From: Paraspadella gotoi | Lineage: Eukaryota; Chaetognatha | Assembly (NCBI GenBank): GCA_051294375.1 | Contig: CM119269.1 | Location: forward strand, 2,534,699 to 2,598,698 | DNA length: 64,000 bases | Direction of reading: 5' to 3' | Part shown: one piece after another, positions 10,804 through 23,965 of the stretch | Position numbering within the stretch: position 1 is the first letter of the stretch | Layout: the number at the start of each line of letters is the position of its first letter | Position numbers and translations under genes: made by a program | Notes under the pieces: generated by a model | The model's input: the letters and a program-made list of their open reading frames with translations, nothing else | Told to the model about the DNA's origin: nothing | Databases searched by the model: none

Positions 10804-11460
10804 GCGGTGAACATGGTCTAGTTTATTGGATCCTCGTTGGTCCAGATCCAATCAGTGACTTGAGCTTTGACAAGTTCTCAGTGAAGAGGAAGGATAAAGA
10901 TGAGGAGATGAGATGAAGGTGAATCTCCGCTTGAGTGAAGATGGCGTGACTCGTCGTCTCTTGGAGGAAAAGAAGGAATTCACTGTGAATTTGTTTAGTT
11001 CATATATAATCACAAATTATTTTACCTTTCTACTTTTTATTTGTCTTCATTTCGATGAGTTATCTTTTTAATATACTCTTGGCTGTTTAAAAATTTGAGA
11101 CAATCGGAAATCTAAATCTAAATAGAGAATCTAAATATTTTAGACGGTTACAAAATATTAGTCTTTAAATCCGAACATATTACTTTTATTTTCTCAAAAA
11201 AAGATAAAGACGATAATTACCATAAATCTGTCTGATAATCCTAGCTTCCAAAGAAACAATAGATTATTGCATTAATTTCCATCATAGTTTTTCGTCTAAC
11301 TTTTTTTTTAAAAAAGTTGACGCAATCCCACTGTACTGACTTAACATTCCCGAGCGAGGATACATGATTTCCAAGTGTCGCGCCTTTCATTCCGGGTCAA
11401 CATCGGCGAAGTCGACGACCGACTCGAGCGAATGACAAATGGAACTTCGAGGCGAAGGGA
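10590..11460. other. Intergenic DNA with a short GA tract
   Basis: A short (GA)n run lies at 10769-10796; the rest is AT-rich with no coding signal seen. Confidence 0.5.
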
Positions 11461-11910
11461 GACTTTGTGAGCCGCTTTATGCTCCTTCCTTCCCTACTTC
11501 TCTTTTTCTTTCTTCCTCTCTGTTTCCATCCCTACTTCTCTTCCTTCTGCCTTCCTCTTTTCCTCCCTGTCTCCTATAAACTTCTCTTTTATCTTTACCT
11601 CTCTCTTTCCTTTCCTCCTTCCTTCTCTTTTTCTTCCTCCCTCACTCATTTAATCCATACTTCCTTATAACTCCTTAGTCCTTAACCGACCGACACCGAT
11701 ATACCATACCATACCGACATACCATCCCATACCGACATACCATACCGACACCACCAGAGTTCGACGCCGCATCTTCATTCCTCGGCCGACTTGATACAGA
11801 ATTTGAAAAATATTGAAATTTTTGAAATTTTTAGGTGTGTATGTTTAGTATAACTATGAAAAGAGACAAAAGACACTGTGGTTGAAACCATCAAACAAAA
11901 CGGACGATGA
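11461..11910. other. Pyrimidine-rich stretch and short ATACC repeats
   Basis: The plus strand at 11475-11660 is mainly TTCCT/CTTCC. At 11698-11755 short units of ACCATACCGACAT type recur. No gene is seen. Confidence 0.5.
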
Positions 11911-11913
11911 TCG

Positions 11914-11923
11914 NNNNNNNNNN
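11914..11923. other. Assembly gap (10 N)
   Basis: A run of ten N, probably a placeholder of unknown true length. Confidence 0.98.
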
Positions 11924-12210
11924 CATCGCTTTCTCCAAGTTCCTTTTTTGTGTCATTTTTTTTGTCTTTTTTCATCGTCGCGAAGAATCGATGGTCTCCA
12001 TGGAAACCGTGAGAGTCGATCAATGTTTATCGCTTGCTCGATTTAGCGATTTTGCAAGAATCGAAGTGTCGGATGTAAACAAACGAAAACTCACTTCGCC
12101 GAGGGTAAGGTCGAAGTCTGAATGGAAATTTCCTCGAACGGGACGGGGAAGAGAAGTATATATTTTTTCTTTTCTTTTTTTCTTTCTTTTCTTTCCTTTT
12201 CTTTTCTTTT

Positions 12211-12212
12211 TT

Positions 12213-12292
<80 letters not shown>
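12211..12292 (+). repeat. (CTTT)n microsatellite
   Basis: Tandem CTTT units, embedded in T/C-rich DNA that continues to about 12560. Confidence 0.93.
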
Positions 12293-12299
12293 TTTTTTC

Positions 12300-13310
12300 T
12301 CAATCCTTTTTATTATTTTATATTTTTATATTTTTTTTCATTCTCTGTTTTCTTTTTATCTTTTCTTTTCCCTTTTTTTTCTCTCTTGTTTTTTTCTTTA
12401 TTCTTTGTTTCTTCACTTTACATGTTCCCTAACAATTTTTATTCCGCGTTCTTTTGTCTATTCCTCGCGCTCTCTATTTACTCTCTTTTCTATGTTTCTT
12501 TTTTTTTCTTCCTCCCTTTTCTTTCCTTTTTTTTCTCTTTCCTTCTTTCATTTCCTCCTCCTCCCTCGAAGCACGTGACTCGCCCGGGCTGCACTCACGC
12601 CTCGACGTCCCTCCTCCTCCTCCTCTTCCTCTTCCTTTTTTCTCCTCTTCCTCCTCTTCCTCCTCTCAACACCATGCTCGAGTCTAGTGTCAAATAAAAC
12701 TTGACGCATCTCAGACGCGGGGGAGACTTGGAAAAAAAAAGAAGAAAAAAAAAGTCTTTTCTTTACTTTTTTCACAAAGAAAAAATAAAAGACATTTTTT
12801 CTAAAAAATAAGTTTTTTTTTATTTTTTCGAATCGAAATTTTTTTTTTTTCACTCCGTCTCTCGCCATTTTCGCGCGTCCGCCATTTTGATTTCTTTCTT
12901 TTTTCTCGGAGGAAAAAAAATTTTCGATTTCGTATTCGAGAATTTAGATTTTTGTTTAGTTTGACCAAACTGACTTTTTTAGCTATATAATTTTGGGATC
13001 GATTATTATTAAACCTTTTCTTATTTTTTTCGTTTCCTAATTTTCCGGTTTTTTTTTGTCTTTTCCTCAATTTATTCATAATGAATTCACGCTTTTTGTT
13101 TTCAGACTTTCTTTAAAAAAAATTCTTTTTAACTTTTGTCCTTTTCCTTTCATCACGCCCTCTATTAGAAATGTTCTTTTTATTTTCTTTCTTTGATTTT
13201 TTTTTTCAATCTTCCTTTACCTTTAATTTTCTTTTTTCTTCTTTTCTTTCGACTCGATTTTCTATTTCTCATATTTTTCGTGAGAGATTTCGCTTTTCGT
13301 CAGAACTCTC
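12300..13310. other. Low-complexity T-rich DNA
   Basis: Dominated by T runs with scattered C. A CAAAATGGCGGACGCG motif on the minus strand (about 12878-12893) resembles the ATG-containing promoter motif seen elsewhere in the window. No convincing gene. Confidence 0.5.
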
Positions 13311-13315
13311 CTCTG

Positions 13316-13354
13316 CTCTCTCTCTTCTCTCTCTCTCTCTTCTCTCTCTCTCTC

Positions 13355-13403
<49 letters not shown>
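13316..13403 (+). repeat. (CT)n microsatellite
   Basis: CT dinucleotides interrupted several times, then pure over the last 40 bases. Confidence 0.9.
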
Positions 13404-13405
<2 letters not shown>

Positions 13406-13713
13406 CCGTCGTCTCTTAATTAATTTCTTTCGAGATTCCGTTCGAACTACAATTCTTTTCAATTTCTTCTCTCTCTTTTTTCCACATAATTTTCTCTTCA
13501 GTCTTTTCCGTTTTAGAAAATTTTTTTTTTCAAACAAATAATTCTGATTAAAAAAAAGTTTTGGAGAAAAAAAAGAGCGAGGCGGTCAACGTAATCAAGA
13601 ATAGCGAAATGAAGGAGAGAAATTTGAATATTGAGAAGGAATAAAAAAGAAGAATAAAGAGTGAAAAACCGGACCGAGACAGAGACAGTGAAAGAGAAAA
13701 CTTGAAATATTCA

Positions 13714-13715
<2 letters not shown>

Positions 13716-13782
<67 letters not shown>
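13716..13782 (+). repeat. (GA)n microsatellite
   Basis: A pure GA run of over 60 bases; with the CT tract 300 bp upstream it makes another facing pair. Confidence 0.93.
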
Positions 13783-13784
<2 letters not shown>

Positions 13785-14299
13785 TGGCGAAAACCAAGAA
13801 AGGAAGGAAAGTAAATCTGTGGCTCTTTTCCCGCCTTTCCCATTTCTTGCAATTTTTGTCAACGTGCCTCGGCGGAGGCGGAAAAAATCCGGGAAAGGGC
13901 CGGAAAAAGCCGGAAACGCCCCTTTCCCTTCGATAACGTTGGATGCTGCAATTCCTTTCGATAATGGCAAAAATGTTGGAACAACCGATAATGGCCAAAA
14001 AAATAAATGGACGCCGCAATTTTCTTTTTTTTCCTATAATGGCAGAAAGGTGAAAAAAATTTCTTTAAAAAATGATTAAAAATTGCGCTAATGATTATTG
14101 ATAGCCATTAGCCAATGATGATCGCTAATGATTATCGATAGCGACGGCTAGAAAAGTGCCAGTCATTTTTATTTAAAACCACAGGGACGTGAGGTTAAGA
14201 TTTTCGCCAGACGATAAAAATTTAGAAATTGTGAAGTTTTCAGGCGGAGAAAAAGTAAGTGAATGGTTTTTGAAAAGGGAAAAACCGTAACACAAAAAA

Positions 14300-14384
14300 A
14301 AAAAAAAGATTTTTTTTGTTGCTGAGAACCGTGACCCGGCTTCTCCGCATTCACGGGTCTCGTCTTTGGAGCGAATTCCGCCAT
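14300..14384 (-). CDS. Possible short first exon (MAEFAPK...)
   Basis: The minus strand reads GAAGATGGCGGAATTC, a good initiation context, and encodes MAEFAPKTRPVNAEKPGHG before running into poly-A/T. The residues are hydrophilic and of mixed composition, unlike the surrounding repeats. No clear donor site follows and I recognise no family. The ATG motif may instead be a YY1-like promoter element. Confidence 0.2.
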
Positions 14385-14640
14385 CTTCACATCGATTACG
14401 AAACTAATCAAATCTTCGGATTATTCGCACGATTGGTCTCGAGTCTCGACAGCGGACAACCCAACTGTTCGTTAAAGAGAAAACAAAACAAAACAAACTA
14501 AAAACATAACCCCCCCCCAAAAAAAAACAAAAAAAACCGACATCCGACGTTTGTTTGTTTTGTGCCGAGATCCTGCGTTGGAGCGCCTCCACCTTTAACA
14601 GGTAAATAAAGGTCGGGGTCATTCATGTTTTGTTTCACGC

Positions 14641-14987
14641 ATCAAGAATGGTTCATCCAATGCGTTGCGCCGCAGTGACTTCACGTGTATTTCCCTTTGA
14701 TCACATTGATATGACACGAAATGACATGACTAAACTCTTTCTTAGCCCGTGCATTTATGACATGCACGGCAGCAAAATTCCGTCTTTTATTCTTTATAGT
14801 TGAAGGCGGCGGTAGCAGTCCCATTGAGGTTTTTTTCTGTCTTAACAAATGAGCAACTAACTATAAGCAAATATATACATTTTTAACGTATGTGGGACCG
14901 ACCGACGGACAGACATACAGACCGACCGACCGACGGACAGACATACAGACCGACCGACCGACCTACTCGCGAGTACTCGCGGCGAAA
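14641..14987 (+). mobile_element. HINE-like non-autonomous element, copy 1
   Basis: One of a family of about 350 bp. It starts near GTTGCGCCGCAGTGAC, has a conserved middle (GGCGGCGGTAGCAGTC, then ACAAATGAGCAACTAACT), a tetranucleotide microsatellite of GACC/GACA units, and ends with an inverted version of the start inside a hairpin around CGCGAGTACTCGCG. Subterminal inverted repeats, a microsatellite near the 3' end and a 3' hairpin are the layout of Helentron-associated elements such as INE-1. No protein is encoded. Confidence 0.6.
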
Positions 14988-15243
14988 ATTTGACGCTTTG
15001 CTGTCAAATCGATCGTAAATTCTGAATAAGTCGTTTTGAGCGATTCTCAATTAGCGGAGGATCAGCCTCGTTATCGATCATTAACATTCAAAGTCGCCAT
15101 CTTTGCGATTTTCGTGGGATTGAGTTTGAATCTTTTGCTAAAAGTCAATTTTTAGGGCGACAAGAAAGTCACGTTTGAGAGATTCGTTTACCAGTAAAAA
15201 TTCTAAATTTAACTTTTAACTTTTTAAAATTCTAAAAGTTAGG

Positions 15244-15474
15244 AATGAACAACGTTGTGTAAATATATATTTTTAAATTTTTGTAGTAGATTATATTTAT
15301 ATATAGTACTAACCCTATAAATGTTAAAATTTCGAAATTTTTAATTTTTGACTGCCATCAAAATTAAGAAAAGCCTATTTTGAAATTTTAGTATTTTTTA
15401 AGGATAGTTATACTACAAAAATTAAAAAAAAACATTTTTTTTATACAAATAACACTCATAGTACGTTGTTCATA
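15244..15474. mobile_element. Foldback (MITE-like) element, 230 bp
   Basis: The two ends are inverted copies: ATGAACAACGT at 15245 and ACGTTGTTCAT at 15464-15474. The similarity continues inwards through TTTTTGTAGTA and TTAAAATTTC to near the centre. Arms of about 110 bp are imperfect and AT-rich. No clear target duplication is visible. Confidence 0.6.
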
Positions 15475-16081
15475 ATTGACTCTTAGAATTTTCATTCATA
15501 ACTTTCACGACGCTCTAATTCCCAGTCAATGCGGACACTGCTGTCTCTATTGCATAGGTCGGTCCATCAGAGACGAATAACTAATAAATTATGTTAAATA
15601 ATAATAAAGAAAACGCCTGATTCAAGAAGACGCATTAACTAATATTAAACGTACCGAAACAGTGAACCAAGCCAGGTTTTATCGGGATTCATTTTCACCC
15701 ACAATCATTTTTCTATTTCCTCAAAAGAAAATATCGACGCTGAGGCTTGAGGGTGACCCCTCGAACCCTCGTTCCCGATGACCCCTCATTAAAAGGGGCA
15801 GGTCTAAACTTGTCTTTCTTCTCAACTTCTTACTCCTCATCCTCATCCTCTCACTCCTCCTCCTCATCCCTCTTTGCAAATAGAGCGGCATTCGTTTCAG
15901 AGTGACATATCGATCGCTTGGCCCCGTGGCATCCATGGCTCGGGTCCGGATTCGAACTCCTGACTGGAGATAATCATTTAAACGCGTCGATGTCTGAGCG
16001 GCTCGAAAAAGGAAACTGCGAGGTTCTCTATTTAATTGGGTCGAGGATTATAATCGAGGAGATAAATGAGGAGGAGGAGAT

Positions 16082-16160
<79 letters not shown>
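16082..16160 (+). repeat. (GA)n microsatellite in the left arm
   Basis: GA run with a few insertions. The matching place in the right arm (about 24520-24600) has CT tracts. Confidence 0.9.
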
Positions 16161-16651
16161 CTGAGACTAGAATGAGTATTATCTTCAGCATGACGTGAAG
16201 AATGTTTGTTCAATTTCACAACGTCACCAACTTCCCAAAAAAATCCCCTATCGCGAAAATAAAGTCTAGCTTATAATAAATCCTTTCCCCTTGGGAGGAC
16301 TATAACGACGACGACGACAACGACGACCGAAAACGACGACGACAACACGACGCAAGAGAGACGAGTTTGTCTCTACTTTGAAAGACGAGGATTCCTCATG
16401 AGGTAAACAATAGATAACTTGATCGAAATGAGAAGGTAAGGGCTTGAGGCGGGTAAGATCTAAGCGTTGGTGAGTGACCCGCAGATGGAGAGAAGCGACT
16501 ATTGGGTAGGGCCGAGGGGAGGACGAAACCTTTCGAATTAGAAAATGGCAATGAAAGAAATAGAATTAAAAATTGGCCAATGAGGAATATGGAGCGTGCT
16601 TGGTTAGTGGTGACCTATACAATACATTCCCCATTCTTTGTTCATCTAACT

Positions 16652-16652
16652 C

Positions 16653-16703
<51 letters not shown>

Positions 16704-16746
16704 CTCTTCTCTCTCCTCTCTCCTCTCTCTCTCCTCTCCTCCTCCT
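16652..16746 (+). repeat. (CT)n microsatellite in the left arm
   Basis: Interrupted CT run; the right-arm counterpart is the GA tract at about 23880-23965. Confidence 0.9.
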
Positions 16747-16931
16747 CTATCTCGCTCCCCTCTCTTCTCACAATCGCTTCATTCAATTTACATATCAGAT
16801 CCTGTATGGAGACGATGATAACGAAGACGACGACGACGACGACGACGACGACGAAGGAAACAAAAATGGAAGAGAACGCGGCCGAGAGTTGAAACGAGGC
16901 TGGTGGAGGAAAAGGGGGGAGAAAGGGGGAG

Positions 16932-17345
16932 GATGAAAAAAAGGAGATTGGAAGAAAAAGGAAAAGAGCAAAAGGAGAAAATAAGGAAAACAGAAAAAGG
17001 AGAAAATAAGGAAAAGAGAAAAAGGAGAAAAAAAGGAAAAGAGAAAAAGGAGAAAATAAGGAAAAGTTCAAAAGGAGAAAATAAGGAAAAGAGAAAAAGG
17101 AGAAAAAAAAAGAGCAAATGGAGAAATTAAGGAAAAGAGCAAAAGGAGAAAAAAAGGGAAAAAAGAGCAAAATGAGAAAAAAGGAAAAGAGCAAAAGGAG
17201 AAAAAAAATAAAAGAGCCAAAGGAGAAAATAAGGAAAAGAGCAAAAGGAGAAAAAAAGGAAAAGAGCAAAAGGAGAAAATAAGGAAAGGAGCAAAAGGGA
17301 AAAAAAAAGAAAAGAGCAAAAGGAAAGGAAAGGAAAAAAGGGGAA
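16932..17345 (+). repeat. Polypurine minisatellite (AAGGAAAAGAGCAAAAGGAG-type)
   Basis: Over 400 bases almost entirely purine on the plus strand, made of irregular units of about 25 bp containing AAAAGGAGAAAATAAGGAAA. Such mirror-like purine tracts can adopt triplex (H-DNA) structures. It is repeated as polypyrimidine in the right arm at about 23265-23680. Confidence 0.85.
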
Positions 17346-17911
17346 AAGGGCAAGAAGCGGGAAGGAAATATGGGAGAAGAAAAGCGACCCGAAAGAGGGA
17401 GTCGGAGAGAAAAGAGAAGAAAAAAATGTGGAGAGAGATCTGACAATATTGAAAGAGAGAGGTTGGATTAGAAAGGATGATAGAGAGGTCGAACGACGTT
17501 GAGAGAGGTTGAACTAGAGAGGATTATAGAGAGGTCGAACGAAGTTGAGAGAGGTTGGACGAGAGAGGAGGATAGAGAGGTCGAACAACGGTGAGAGAGG
17601 TTGGGTCGAAAAAGAGAGGGTCTAAGGGTCTACGGTCGCCGAGCGGAGATTTATCGAATGGATCTCGAGAATAATTTATTCGTTCGATGATGACGACGAA
17701 AAGTGAAGAATAAAAAAAATCGGGAGAAAAAAAAAGGAAAGGAAGAAAAGAAAGATGGAGAAAAAAGGAGATAATTAAGGAAGGAATAGAAAAAAAGGGA
17801 AAGTAGAGAAAATGGAAGAGAAGAAAGATGGAGAAAAAAGAGATAAGGATATAGATATTTAAAAAAAGACAAAAGTAATAAGTAAGTAGTAATCATCAGT
17901 GTATAAATTTA

Positions 17912-18170
17912 AAAACAAGAACGGTAATTCCAAGGTGTTGCTCGAAGTGGCGCAGTGGCACAGTAATTATTTTTAATTTAAGTTTTTTTCTGGTCTTATT
18001 AAGAGCAATCAATCTAATAAGGCAAATTGTACGGCATAAACAGAAACATTTTAAAACAGAATGGGACATGACGGACTGAGCCGACGGACGACCCGACCCA
18101 CACGACAGACCACAGGACCGAAAAGTGATTTATAGAGTTGCTCCGCGAGTACTCGCAGCGCAAATAAAAA
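17912..18170 (+). mobile_element. HINE-like element, diverged copy in the left arm
   Basis: Keeps the family start (GAACGGTAATTCCAA) and end (GTTGCTCCGCGAGTACTCG then CAGCGCAA). The middle is shortened and diverged, with degenerate GACC/GACA units. Confidence 0.5.
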
Positions 18171-18388
18171 AAGAGTAGTAAGAGAGAGTCAAGAAAAGAA
18201 AAAAAAAAGAGGCGATGATGGTCTGGCGATAAGGAAAGAGCGTGACATCAGCGCGTGACACAATGGGTTAGTCTCGGGGAATATAAAAAACGTTCTCGCG
18301 GAATAATAATTCACGAGTAAAGATTAATTAACTGTGAAGAAATGGTTAATAGTTTGGTAAAAAAAAACATAAAAAATAATCGTTGTAA

Positions 18389-18486
18389 NNNNNNNNNNNN
18401 NNNNNNNNNNNNNNNNNNNNNNNNNNNNNNNNNNNNNNNNNNNNNNNNNNNNNNNNNNNNNNNNNNNNNNNNNNNNNNNNNNNNNN
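18389..18486. other. Assembly gap (98 N)
   Basis: Run of N inside the left arm. Confidence 0.98.
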
Positions 18487-18880
18487 ATTCTTCGAGCCAT
18501 GTTCTTCGTTCACTCTCTCTTCTCCTCTCTTACTCTCTCTCTCTCTCTATCATCTCTCTCTTCTCTCTCTCTTCCTCTCTCCTCCTCTTTCTCTCCTCTC
18601 TCTCTTTCTTCTTAAAATTGAATTTTTCCCGGAAGTGTTCGACCGACGCGAGGCCGCGGGTGCCTCCATCTATGATGGGCTCCCAACTCGTCCATCCGCT
18701 ATCCGGGATATCACCTCTCCCTTAAACGATTTTTTCGCACCCGTGCAAACCTACCTTTCCACCACACCCACTACTTTCCCTTTAAAATACCCTTCCACCC
18801 CACCACCCTACTACTTTCCCTTTAAATGCCGATCCTGTCTTTCGCAATAAACGCCTGTCAGGACTCGAAAAAACCAATAT

Positions 18881-19076
18881 NNNNNNNNNNNNNNNNNNNN
18901 NNNNNNNNNNNNNNNNNNNNNNNNNNNNNNNNNNNNNNNNNNNNNNNNNNNNNNNNNNNNNNNNNNNNNNNNNNNNNNNNNNNNNNNNNNNNNNNNNNNN
19001 NNNNNNNNNNNNNNNNNNNNNNNNNNNNNNNNNNNNNNNNNNNNNNNNNNNNNNNNNNNNNNNNNNNNNNNNNNNN
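18881..19076. other. Assembly gap (196 N)
   Basis: Run of N inside the left arm. The right arm has sequence here, GA-rich at about 21640-21770. Confidence 0.98.
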
Positions 19077-19714
19077 TTTACGCACATTTTCTTTGTTATC
19101 ATCATAACTAATGTTTACTTTTTGTACGTAGTAATCAAATAGTATATATATATATATACGATTAAATTATTACGAATCGAGATGCCGCTCATTAGACTTC
19201 CGCTTTTTCCTCGTCCTCTCAATCCGTCCGCCTTTCTCCCCGTCAATCCATCGACGGCCAATCCATTTACATCCGGGTTATGTCCGGCGGATGATATTCG
19301 ACGCACGCGCAGTCGCGATTTCACACGTGACAAATTTATTTCCTCGACTTATTATTTTCTAGACGATTATTATTTCCAGGGTCGCGGGTTTTTGGTCGTT
19401 TCCGTCGTCGTTGTCGTCGTCGTTGTCGTCGTTGTCTTCATCATATTTGTCTTTGCCGTCATTGTCAATTTGTCATTATCATTGTCAAGCTGACAATCAA
19501 AAAATCAAGCATACATAATAATTAATAATTTAAATGAAGCATCATCGTCATTTTCGCAATATGATTGTGTTTGTAATTAACTTTATCATCATCATCATAA
19601 TTATTATCTTTAGACTATCTATCTCCATCATAATCATCATCAAACATCATTAGTATCATCATCAATTCATCATATATCATCATCTTCATCCTCGACGTCG
19701 TCATGATCATCTCA

Positions 19715-19746
<32 letters not shown>

Positions 19747-19788
19747 GGTCCACGCAAAGATGATTGAGGAATTAAGTCTCGGCTTAAA

Positions 19789-20966
19789 ATTTAAAAATGA
19801 CCATTCGATTTTAACGAGCAGATGGCGCGTCAATTCCCGCAAGATGTCGGTTGTTGACGCTGATCGTCGATTGCGGTCGTTGACTCTTGGACGTCGGCGT
19901 CGACGGACAAAAATAAGATCGCGATTCGGACTAACGAAAGTGAAAGAACGTCTCTTCTTCGTTCTTTCCCGCAGAGGGCCGTGCTCAGGATCAGGCGCGA
20001 CCTCTCACGAAAATTAAAGATTCGACCGGATCACGAATTTAAAGCGACGAAGGAGAAAAAGCTGGAAGAGTGAAATTCGCTGACGCCGAATGTCGAAAGT
20101 TGTGGTCAGGTGAACGATGGAAATTTTAAGAAAACAATTGAAATTGAATTAAGAGGGAAAAAATAAAATAGAACTGAATAAAAATATAAATTTAGAAACT
20201 GGCCGCTTATTTTTTTTTTTGCCAAAGGACTGTAAGAGGATTTTTTAAAAAACTTTTGCGACTAATGTTTACAGTGTTTCACATGTAACAAAAGTTGTGA
20301 TTGGAGGACTGTTAAGGTGTAATGATTAAAAAACAAAAGTTTGCCTTGTGATTTGCTTTTTTTCTATGCATATATTAACGACTTGGTTTCTTAACGAGGT
20401 AGGAATAGATAAAGAGAGGGCCAGAATCTGAGGGTAAACGAAAACATTATTTCTCAACCCTTGATACAATATAGTCTCATGGATTATATTTCGTAAATTG
20501 TAGAATCACCACATATCTACGTAAAACTTGAAAGTCAATTCGGACTAAAATGAGAAATAATGTTTTTTTTTAAAAAGTACATTTGTCGTCGCCCCAATCT
20601 TTACCTTCTCTCTTCGATTTGTTTGCGCATTGCGCGTCTGATAAGAACTATGGCGTTTGAACACGTCTCAGCCGTCACAACCCCTTTCGACGTCGCCAGG
20701 AAAACGATTTGAATTATGTTTCTCAGTGGTGGTCAGGGGTCAGTGGAGGTCAGTGGTTCAGTGTTCGAGTGTTATCGTTAGGCTTTCGTCCTTGATTGTT
20801 GATATCATACTCAGAGCCAGGTATTTACTGACTTACTTACTAGTGAGATCTCCCCCACATCTTTGCCCTACTGATTGTATGTTGCTTGTCATCTCTGCTT
20901 GGTCGAGAAAAGAGGCTGAGCTCGGTTCCCCGTCCTTTATATCCGCTTCGTCCTCCGTCCTTCCGC
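19789..20966. other. Spacer between inverted arms
   Basis: Unique DNA of about 1.18 kb, not repeated between the arms. It begins GC-richer (19800-20020, several CGTCG) and becomes AT-rich. No coding region, hairpin loop signal or transposase is recognised. Confidence 0.6.
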
Positions 20967-23919
20967 TTTTAAGCCGAGACTTAATTGTCTCAATCATCTT
21001 TGCGTGGACGTGACCGACACGACGACGACGACGGACGACGACGACTGAGATGATCATGACGACGTCGAGGATGTACAGATGATGATATAATGATGGAATT
21101 AGATGAATTTATTAATGATGGTTGATGATGATTATGATGAGAAGATATTGAAAATAATTATATATGATTAAAATTAAATTACAAACCCAATATGTCTAAA
21201 TACGATGATGCTTCATTTAATGTATGCTTGATATTTTTGATTGTCAGTCTTGAATAATAATAATGACAAATTGACAATGACGGCAAAAGACAAATATGAT
21301 GAGACAACGACGACAACGACCTGACGACAAAGACGACGGAAACGACCCCCAAAAACCCCCCTTACGGAAAATAATACTAGAAAATAAAATTAAGTCAGTA
21401 GAAAATAAAAGACGTGTCACGTGTGAAATCCGGCGATGCTGTCTGTCGTAATATCACTCCGCGACGAACAAATAAATATCCCTGATTAATCGAAACGGAA
21501 ACAAAAGCGGAAGTCTCATGAGCACTCCTCCATTCGTAAATAATTAATCGTATATATATATATACTTTGATACTACGTACAAAAGTAAACATTAGTTAAT
21601 GATAACAAAGAAATGCGGTAAAAGAAGTTCTATAACATTAAGAGAGAGTGGGTGAAATAGACAGAGAAGAATAGAGAAGAAGAGAGAGATGAATAGAAGA
21701 GAGAGAGAGTAAGACATGAGAAAGAAAAAGTAGAAGAGAGAGGAGAGAGAGAGAGAGAGAGGAGGGGGGCTCTCGAGCCTTTGTCGCGCTATTGGTTTTT
21801 TCGAGTCCTGACAGGCGTTTATTGCGAAAGACAGGATCGCATTTTAAAGGAAAGATATAAGGTTGGGAGAGGGTAGGTGGCGGGTAGGGTGCGAAAAGAC
21901 ATACCGCCGAATTAAGAATATAAAACATATAAAGGGGGTAGATAGTCCCGAGTAGCGGGATTGGAGGAGTTGGGAGGCACATCAAGGAGATGGAGGGCGA
22001 CCCGGGCGCTCGCGTCGGGTCGAAACTTCCGGGAAAAAGTTTCATTTTTATAAGAGAAGAGAAAGGAGATGAGAGAGAGAGGAGAGAGAGAGAGAGAACG
22101 AGATGAGAGAGAGAGAGAGAGAGGAGAGAGAGAGCAGAGAGAGATGAGACTAAGAGCTGGCCTCGAAGAATTTACAAACGATTATTTTTTTATGTTTTTT
22201 TTTACCAAACTATTAAACACATTTCTTCACAAAGTGTTATTAATCTTTACTAGTGAATTATTTATTCTCCGCAGAGAAAGTTTTTTATATCCCCACGAGA
22301 CTAACGCCATGTTGTCAACGGCGCTGATGTCACGCTCGTTTCCGTTTATCGCCAAGACCATCATGCGGCTCTTTTTTTTTCTTTTCTGACTCTCGTCTTT
22401 AGTCTTACTACTTTTTTTATTTGCGAGCTGCGAGTACTCGCGGAGTCAACTCTATAGAAGTACACTTTTCGGTCGGTCTGGTCGGTGGGTCGTCGCGTCC
22501 GACGGTCGGTCCGTTCTAGTCCCACTTCCGTTTAAAATGCATCACAGATTATGCCTATAGTTGATTTGCTTCATTTATTAAGACAAAAAAAAGCTTAAAA
22601 TAGAAAAAGAATTACCTTGTGTGCCACTGTGGGCGCACTTCCGGACAACACCCTTGGAATTACCGCAGGTTCTTGTTTTTTAAAATTTCTACACTGTATG
22701 ATACACTTACTTACTTTCTTTGATCCTATTTTTTTAATATCTATATCATTATCTCTTTTTTTCTCCACGTCTTTCTTTTTCTTCCATTTTCTCTACTTTC
22801 CCTTTTTTTTTTCTATTCCTTCCTTAATTATCTCCTTTTTCTCATCTTTCTTTTCTTCCTTTCCTTTTTTTTTTTCTCCCCGATTTTTTTATTCTTCACT
22901 TTTTTCGTCGTCATCATCGAACGAATAAATTATTCCGGAGATCCTTTCGATAAATCTCCGCTCGGCGACCGTAGACCCTTAGACCCTCTCTTTTTCGACC
23001 CAACTCTCTCACCGTTGGTTCGACCTCTCTATCCTCCTCTCTCGTTCCAACCTCTCTCAACTTCGACCTCTCTATAATCCTCTTCTAGTTCAAACCTCTC
23101 TCAACGCGTCATTCGACCTCTTCTATCATCCTTTCTAATCCAACCTCTCTCTTTCAATATTGTCAGATCTCTCTCCACATTTTTTCTTTCTCTTTTCTAT
23201 CCGACTCCCTCTTCGGGTCGCTTTCTTCTCCCATATTTCCTTCCCGCTTCTTGCCCTTTTCCCCCATTTTTTCTTTCCTTTCCTTTTAGCTCTTTTCTTT
23301 TTTTTTCCCTTTTGCCTCCTTTCCTTAATTTTTCCTTTTGCTCTTTTCCTTTTTTCTCCTTTTGCTCTTTTCTTATTTTCTCCTTTTGGCTCTTTTATTT
23401 TTTTTTATCCTTTTGCTCTTTTCCTTTTTTTCATTTTGCTCTTTTTATCCCTTTTTTCTCCTTTTGCTCTTTTCCTATATTCTCCATTTGCTCTTTTTTT
23501 TTCCTTTTTTCTCTTTTCCTTTTTTTTCTCCTTTTGAACTTTTCCTTATTTTCTCTTTCCTTTTCTCGTTTTCCTTTTTTCTCCTTTTTCTCTTTTCCTT
23601 ATTTCTCCTTTTTCTGTTTTCCTTATTTCTCCTTTGCTCTTTTCCTTTTTCTTCCAATCTCCTTTTTTTCATCCTCCCTTCTCCCCGCTTTTCCTCCACC
23701 AGCCGTCGTTTTCAACTCGTCCCGCGTTTCTCTTCCATTTTTGTCCTCGTCTCGTCCGTCTCGTTCGTCTTCGTTATCATCGTCTCCATACAGAATCCTG
23801 ATATGTAAATTTGGATAAAGCATCGTGGTGAGACAGAGAGAGGGGAAGAGGTAGAGTGAGGGAGAGAGATGAGAGAAAAGAGAAAGAGAGAGAGAGAGAG
23901 AGAATTGTTCAGAGCGGAT

Positions 23920-23965
<46 letters not shown>

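Larger units (their letters stand above)
15642..19788 (+). repeat. Left arm of a 9.4-kb inverted duplication
   Basis: This arm matches the reverse complement of 20967-25025 along its length: the 5' flank at 15642-15960, a GA tract, an ACG-rich stretch at 16305-16345, the 16.93-17.35 kb polypurine array, a GGTCGAAC-type array at 17450-17610, a HINE-like copy at 17912-18170, CT tracts, and the CGCCTGTCAGGACTCG landmark at 18851-18866. Substitutions and indels are frequent, by eye around 10%. Gaps of 98 and 196 N interrupt it. No gene is recognised. Confidence 0.88.

Noticed and set aside
16646-17446. 266-codon minus-strand Phe/Leu/Ser-rich frame
   Set aside because: Pure product of the polypurine array; the hydrophobic look comes from TTC/TTT/CTT codons.
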